Origin: Rhododendron vialii
Lineage: Eukaryota; Streptophyta; Magnoliopsida; Ericales; Ericaceae
Assembly: GCF_030253575.1 (NCBI RefSeq)
Contig: NC_080557.1
Coordinates: forward strand, 43,104,501-43,168,500
DNA length: 64,000 nucleotides
Direction: 5' to 3'
Each line of letters starts with the position of its first letter. Positions within the stretch are counted from its first letter, which is position 1. Positions 61,075 through 64,000 of this stretch are shown piece by piece. The notes beneath the pieces are model-generated. The model was not told where the DNA came from. It saw only the letters and a program-made list of their open reading frames with translations, and did not search any database. The translations under genes were made by a program, and so were the position numbers.

Positions 61075-61242
61075 GGTCGGTCGGGTGACCCGAATTACGA
61101 CCATTTAAAACCCGAACCCGACCGACAAAATTATCGGATTTGTTATTTGCAACCCGAACCCGACCGAATGTCTTGTTTTAACCCGTCCGATACTGAATTT
61201 TCGGGTCGGGTCGGGTCGGGTCATCGGTCGGGTGGGTTTTTT
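61075..61242. promoter_or_regulatory. Right subterminal repeat cluster of the hAT
   Basis: This mirrors the left cluster: many ACCCG/CGGGT motifs, including CGGGTCGGGTCGGGTCGGGT, next to the right terminal repeat. Confidence 0.7.
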
Positions 61243-61984
61243 GGACAGCCCTACTTCGTCCTTTCCCTCCTCGTCGAGTGGCTCTCCCACGGCAACCTCA
61301 TCAAAGACGGGTCGAACCGGGTCGCCGTCGGGTTGGTCCAGACGCTCATACACGCGGTTCGGGTCGGGCTGGCGTACATGGTGATGCTCGCCGTGATGTC
61401 GTTCAACGGCGGCGTTTTCGTCATGGCTGTGGCTGGGCACGCGGTGGGGTTCTTCTTGTTTGGGAGTCGGGCTTTGAAGAAGGCGCCGCCGCCGTCGAAT
61501 GGGAAGACGTCTGATGTTCCTCCGATGAGTTGTTGAAATCTGATTCGTATGGTAATAATTTTCCCGTAGGGCTGGTTTGGTTGTTTGTCAAAGTAAGGGA
61601 AGTTTTGGAAAATAAGAAGCAATTGTGTATTCAGGATGATATTTTGATAAGTGTTGGGGTTTAGTCGAATTTGGGGATATGTTTAGGCTGCGTTTTTGTG
61701 AACTTATAAGTCTGAAACTTATTCGGTAGTTTTTTACTTTTTGTAACTTTGTATTTAGCAAATAAGACAGTTATTTAATACTTTTTTGGTCTTTAGTATT
61801 TTTTTGTTTTTGGTCATAATTTTGTATTTTTTAGACCGTTCTTGTTAAAACGGATGATTAATTCAAAAAATTACAAAATCCAACAAAATTCAGAAAAGAT
61901 GAATAGAAACACACAAAACAAAAGAATAAGTTAAATTTACAAGGAGCCACCCTTTGTTTACTAATCAAGATGGCCTAATTAAGG

Positions 61985-62819
61985 GGACCCGGGGCCTCTG
62001 CTGCCCCAGGGGCGCAGGAGCCCCTGCCCACACGCCAAAACGGCAACGTTTTAGTTAAATAAAAAATTTCAACCACTCATTTGCAATTCTATGAAACAGA
62101 AACGTGATTATGAGAACTTTAGAGACAAAATTTGATTATATCTCTTTAGAATAATATGATCAGAATAGTAAGATTTTCACACCCGTTCAAACAGATTAAA
62201 AATTGGACCACTTAATTTTCTAATCATATTTTTTAATATATAAACGGTTTTAAAAAATTAGTGCTTAAATTTTCACCCCGTTTGAATCGGTGCAAAAATC
62301 TTGTTATTCTTATCATATTATTCTGAAGGGTCGTAATTTATTTTTATCTCTAGGGCTCTCATAATCACATTTCTGCTACATATGGTCCTAAATAAAGAAT
62401 ATATACTTAATATGAGAGCCCTAGAGATAAAAATGAATTACGACCCTTCAGAATAATAGGATAAGAATAATAAGATCTTTGCACTGATTTAAAAGAGGTG
62501 TTAAATGGGGTGAAAATTTGAGCACTAATTTTTTTTGTTTTTTTAGACTGTTTATATATTAAAAATTATGGTAAAAAAATTAAGTGGTCCAATTTTTAAT
62601 CTGTTTGAACGGGTGTGAAGATCTTACTATTCTGATCATATTATTCTAAAGAGACATAATCAAATTTTGTTTCTAAGACTCTCATAATCACGTTTCTACT
62701 TTATAGGATTGCAAATTGGTGGTTGAGATTTTTTATTTAACCAAAATGCTGCCGTTTTGGCGTGTGGGCAGGTGTGGGCAGGGGCTCCTGCGCCCTGGGG
62801 CAGCAGAGCCCCCGGGTCC
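61985..62819. mobile_element. MULE-like palindromic MITE, 835 bp, 9 bp target duplication
   Basis: The ends are GGACCCGGG and CCCGGGTCC, flanked by TAATTAAGG on both sides (61976-61984, 62820-62828). The arms are about 400 bp and pair along almost the whole length (for example GCCAAAACGGCA, ACGTGATTATGAGA, TCTAGGGCTCTC), with the centre near 62400. A 9 bp duplication and long terminal inverted repeats suit a Mutator-type element. No protein is encoded. The right arm has an extra 11 bp repeat (GTGTGGGCAG twice). Confidence 0.88.
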
Positions 62820-62826
62820 TAATTAA

Positions 62827-63064
62827 GGCTCCGTTCCAGAACACTTTCTTAAAAAATAAGTACTTATTTCACATTTTTAAATTCAAAAATAATATAAATG
62901 AAAAATTATTTTTCAATTTTTTTCAACCGTATAAAAGATCTCAATGAGATCTATCAAACAAGATTCATATTGATAGGAAAATTATTTACATAAACACATG
63001 ATTTTTGAGCTTGAAATTACCTTTTTAAAAAATAAGTACTTATTTCCGTTTCCAGAATGGGGCC
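62827..63064. mobile_element. Tourist-type MITE, entered by the neighbouring MULE-like MITE
   Basis: The ends GGCTCCGTTCCAGAA and TTTCCAGAATGGGGCC are inverted, and both arms contain AAAAAATAAGTACTTATTTC. TAA flanks both sides (62824-62826, 63065-63067). Its first two bases are part of the 9 bp duplication of the MULE-like MITE. Confidence 0.85.
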
Positions 63065-63067
63065 TAA

Positions 63068-64000
63068 GTAATTAGTTAGGATCCAGTCGAGGATACCGGA
63101 TTTTTGCTAAAATGGAGAATTTCTTACCTGTCAAAGATCGTCTATAGATCCAAACCATTAAAAATACAATTCAGCGATTGAAATCATGTTACGCACGAAA
63201 ATTGAAAATCCGGGATATCCGGACTAATTAAGTAATTATACTTCATTGTGTAATTACTTGTATGGAAACCAATGGGCAAAATAGGAAAGAAAGAAAGCAA
63301 AAATCACATCTCTAAGATTACGACGGTTTATTTGTTATGTCAGTGTTCGTTTGAATCATACAGCATCTTTTTTCAAACGAAATGATACTCACACAACCGT
63401 TGTGTATATTGTGTAATCGATTCTGACCGTTCAGATGTGTTTAGACGCTCTAGATTTTAAAAAAACTCTTCTAATGAAAAGTTTTAACTCTTTCAAGAAA
63501 AAGTTTGAACGAATCTTCATCATTTATTATAACAATGGACGGATGGAGATTGGTTGTGTTTAATATTTTGCACAACCGTTGTGCATGTAGCATCTTTGTT
63601 TTTCAAACTACCATTAGTTGGGTTGACATCGTGTTGCGTTAAATATTTTGTGTCATTTTAGATTCGGGTCAAAGTTAACATAAATGTATCATATATGACG
63701 AAACTAACCTGATTTACTTTAAATCGTGCCCATTCGAATTGACACTGTTAAAATCCTTATATATATTTTTGTTTTATTTTTTTGACGAACAAGCTCAATT
63801 CGTTAAAATACAATTAAAAGTTTAATAGAGCTGCCCTAGCTTTCACATGAGCAGCCTTAACCGTATGTCTAGCTACCTTAACCACTTTTACTACATTAAA
63901 ACGAGTACATAAAGTGCAAAAGTCCATAATATATTTTTGTTGGGGATCGAGATTCTCTGTAAGGATTCCTCCCTGTGAGGATCGTGTGAGGATTTCTATG
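63068..64000. other. Intergenic DNA at the right edge
   Basis: I see no gene here. Two short palindromes, CACAACCGTTGTG near 63392 and GCACAACCGTTGTGC near 63573, bracket about 180 bp and may be ends of an old element. From about 63765, a T-rich run followed by GACGAACAAGCTC could be the 3' end of a minus-strand LINE, but this is weak. Confidence 0.3.

Larger units (their letters stand above)
55763..61253. mobile_element. Complete-looking hAT (Ac-like) DNA transposon, 5,491 bp
   Basis: Perfect 11 bp terminal inverted repeats TAGGGCTGTCC / GGACAGCCCTA (55763-55773, 61243-61253) and a perfect 8 bp target duplication CTTCGTCC (55755-55762, 61254-61261) define the ends to the base. Both subterminal regions are packed with CGGGT/ACCCG motifs, the likely transposase binding sites. 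A long open transposase gene lies on the minus strand. The interior also holds a 174 bp tandem duplication, CAA repeats and a GA-rich leader. All parts needed for movement seem present. Confidence 0.95.
55579..61536 (+). pseudogene. COPT copper transporter copy B, split by a hAT insertion
   Basis: Exon sequence 55579-55762 encodes the N-terminus and most of membrane span 1 (MEGMDVMPPPSPSANG, MMMHMTFFWG, ...MFVFVL). The gene resumes after the element at 61262 with SLLVEWLSHGN and runs to TGA at 61534-61536 (...NGKTSDVPPMSC). Read without the insert and one copy of the target duplication, all family marks are intact: the Met/His N-terminus, MLAVM in span 2 and GHAVG in span 3. The only lesion is the transposon, so the insertion is young relative to the duplication. 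As it stands the frame runs from the COPT N-terminus into transposon sequence and cannot give a transporter. Confidence 0.93.
52528..61550 (+). repeat. Segmental duplication, copy B (COPT gene split by hAT)
   Basis: Copy B is the second copy of the block starting at 49540, about 3 kb further on, lengthened by its own MITEs, a local duplication near 53580-53870 and the 5.5 kb hAT element. The end of homology is set at the end of the COPT gene and is approximate. Confidence 0.8.

Overview
This is nuclear DNA of a flowering plant, most likely a eudicot. The evidence is spliced genes with GT-AG introns, plant-only families (RABA2 GTPase, COPT copper transporter, plant MTP zinc carrier, UGT85 glycosyltransferase, FBD protein), a eukaryotic tRNA-Ser with an internal promoter, and a dense crowd of plant transposons (Copia LTR elements, hAT, Tourist, Stowaway, MULE-like MITEs, L1 and SINE copies). 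I do not name a species.

Layout. 1-7.4 kb is a gene graveyard: the last two exons of an unidentified gene, decayed LTR-element traces, a large inverted duplication, a hAT copy, and broken pieces of an F-box/FBD gene, a DPM1-like gene and a UGT85 gene. 8.1-19.2 kb is a tandem array of about 1.5 kb units, each carrying a roughly 780 bp imperfect palindrome. It is split by a gag-only LTR element (13.5-18.7 kb). A related Copia element on the minus strand (19.2-23.8 kb) follows directly. 24-25.3 kb is a long-TIR DNA element that seems to carry a gene fragment. 27-48 kb is the gene-rich part: MTPB1-like zinc transporter (+), RABA2b-like GTPase (-), tRNA-Ser(AGA) (+), a five-exon gene for a small plant protein rebuilt here from splice sites (+, 41.6-44.6 kb), and a family-4 glycosyltransferase (-). 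49.5-61.5 kb is a tandem segmental duplication carrying two COPT copper-transporter genes. The first is intact. The second is split by a 5,491 bp hAT transposon with perfect 11 bp ends, an 8 bp target duplication and an open transposase gene. 62-63 kb holds a MULE-like MITE inserted across the edge of a Tourist element.

The host genes do not form one pathway. Two act in metal handling (MTPB1-like zinc carrier, COPT copper uptake) and one in trans-Golgi/endosome traffic (RABA2b). What links the window is its insertion history. Target duplications, empty paralogous sites and nesting let many insertions be ordered in time. Nothing here is a clearly new gene system. The most unusual structures are the palindrome-bearing tandem array, the gag-only element beside a pol-bearing relative, and the apparently complete hAT sitting in an otherwise intact copper transporter gene.
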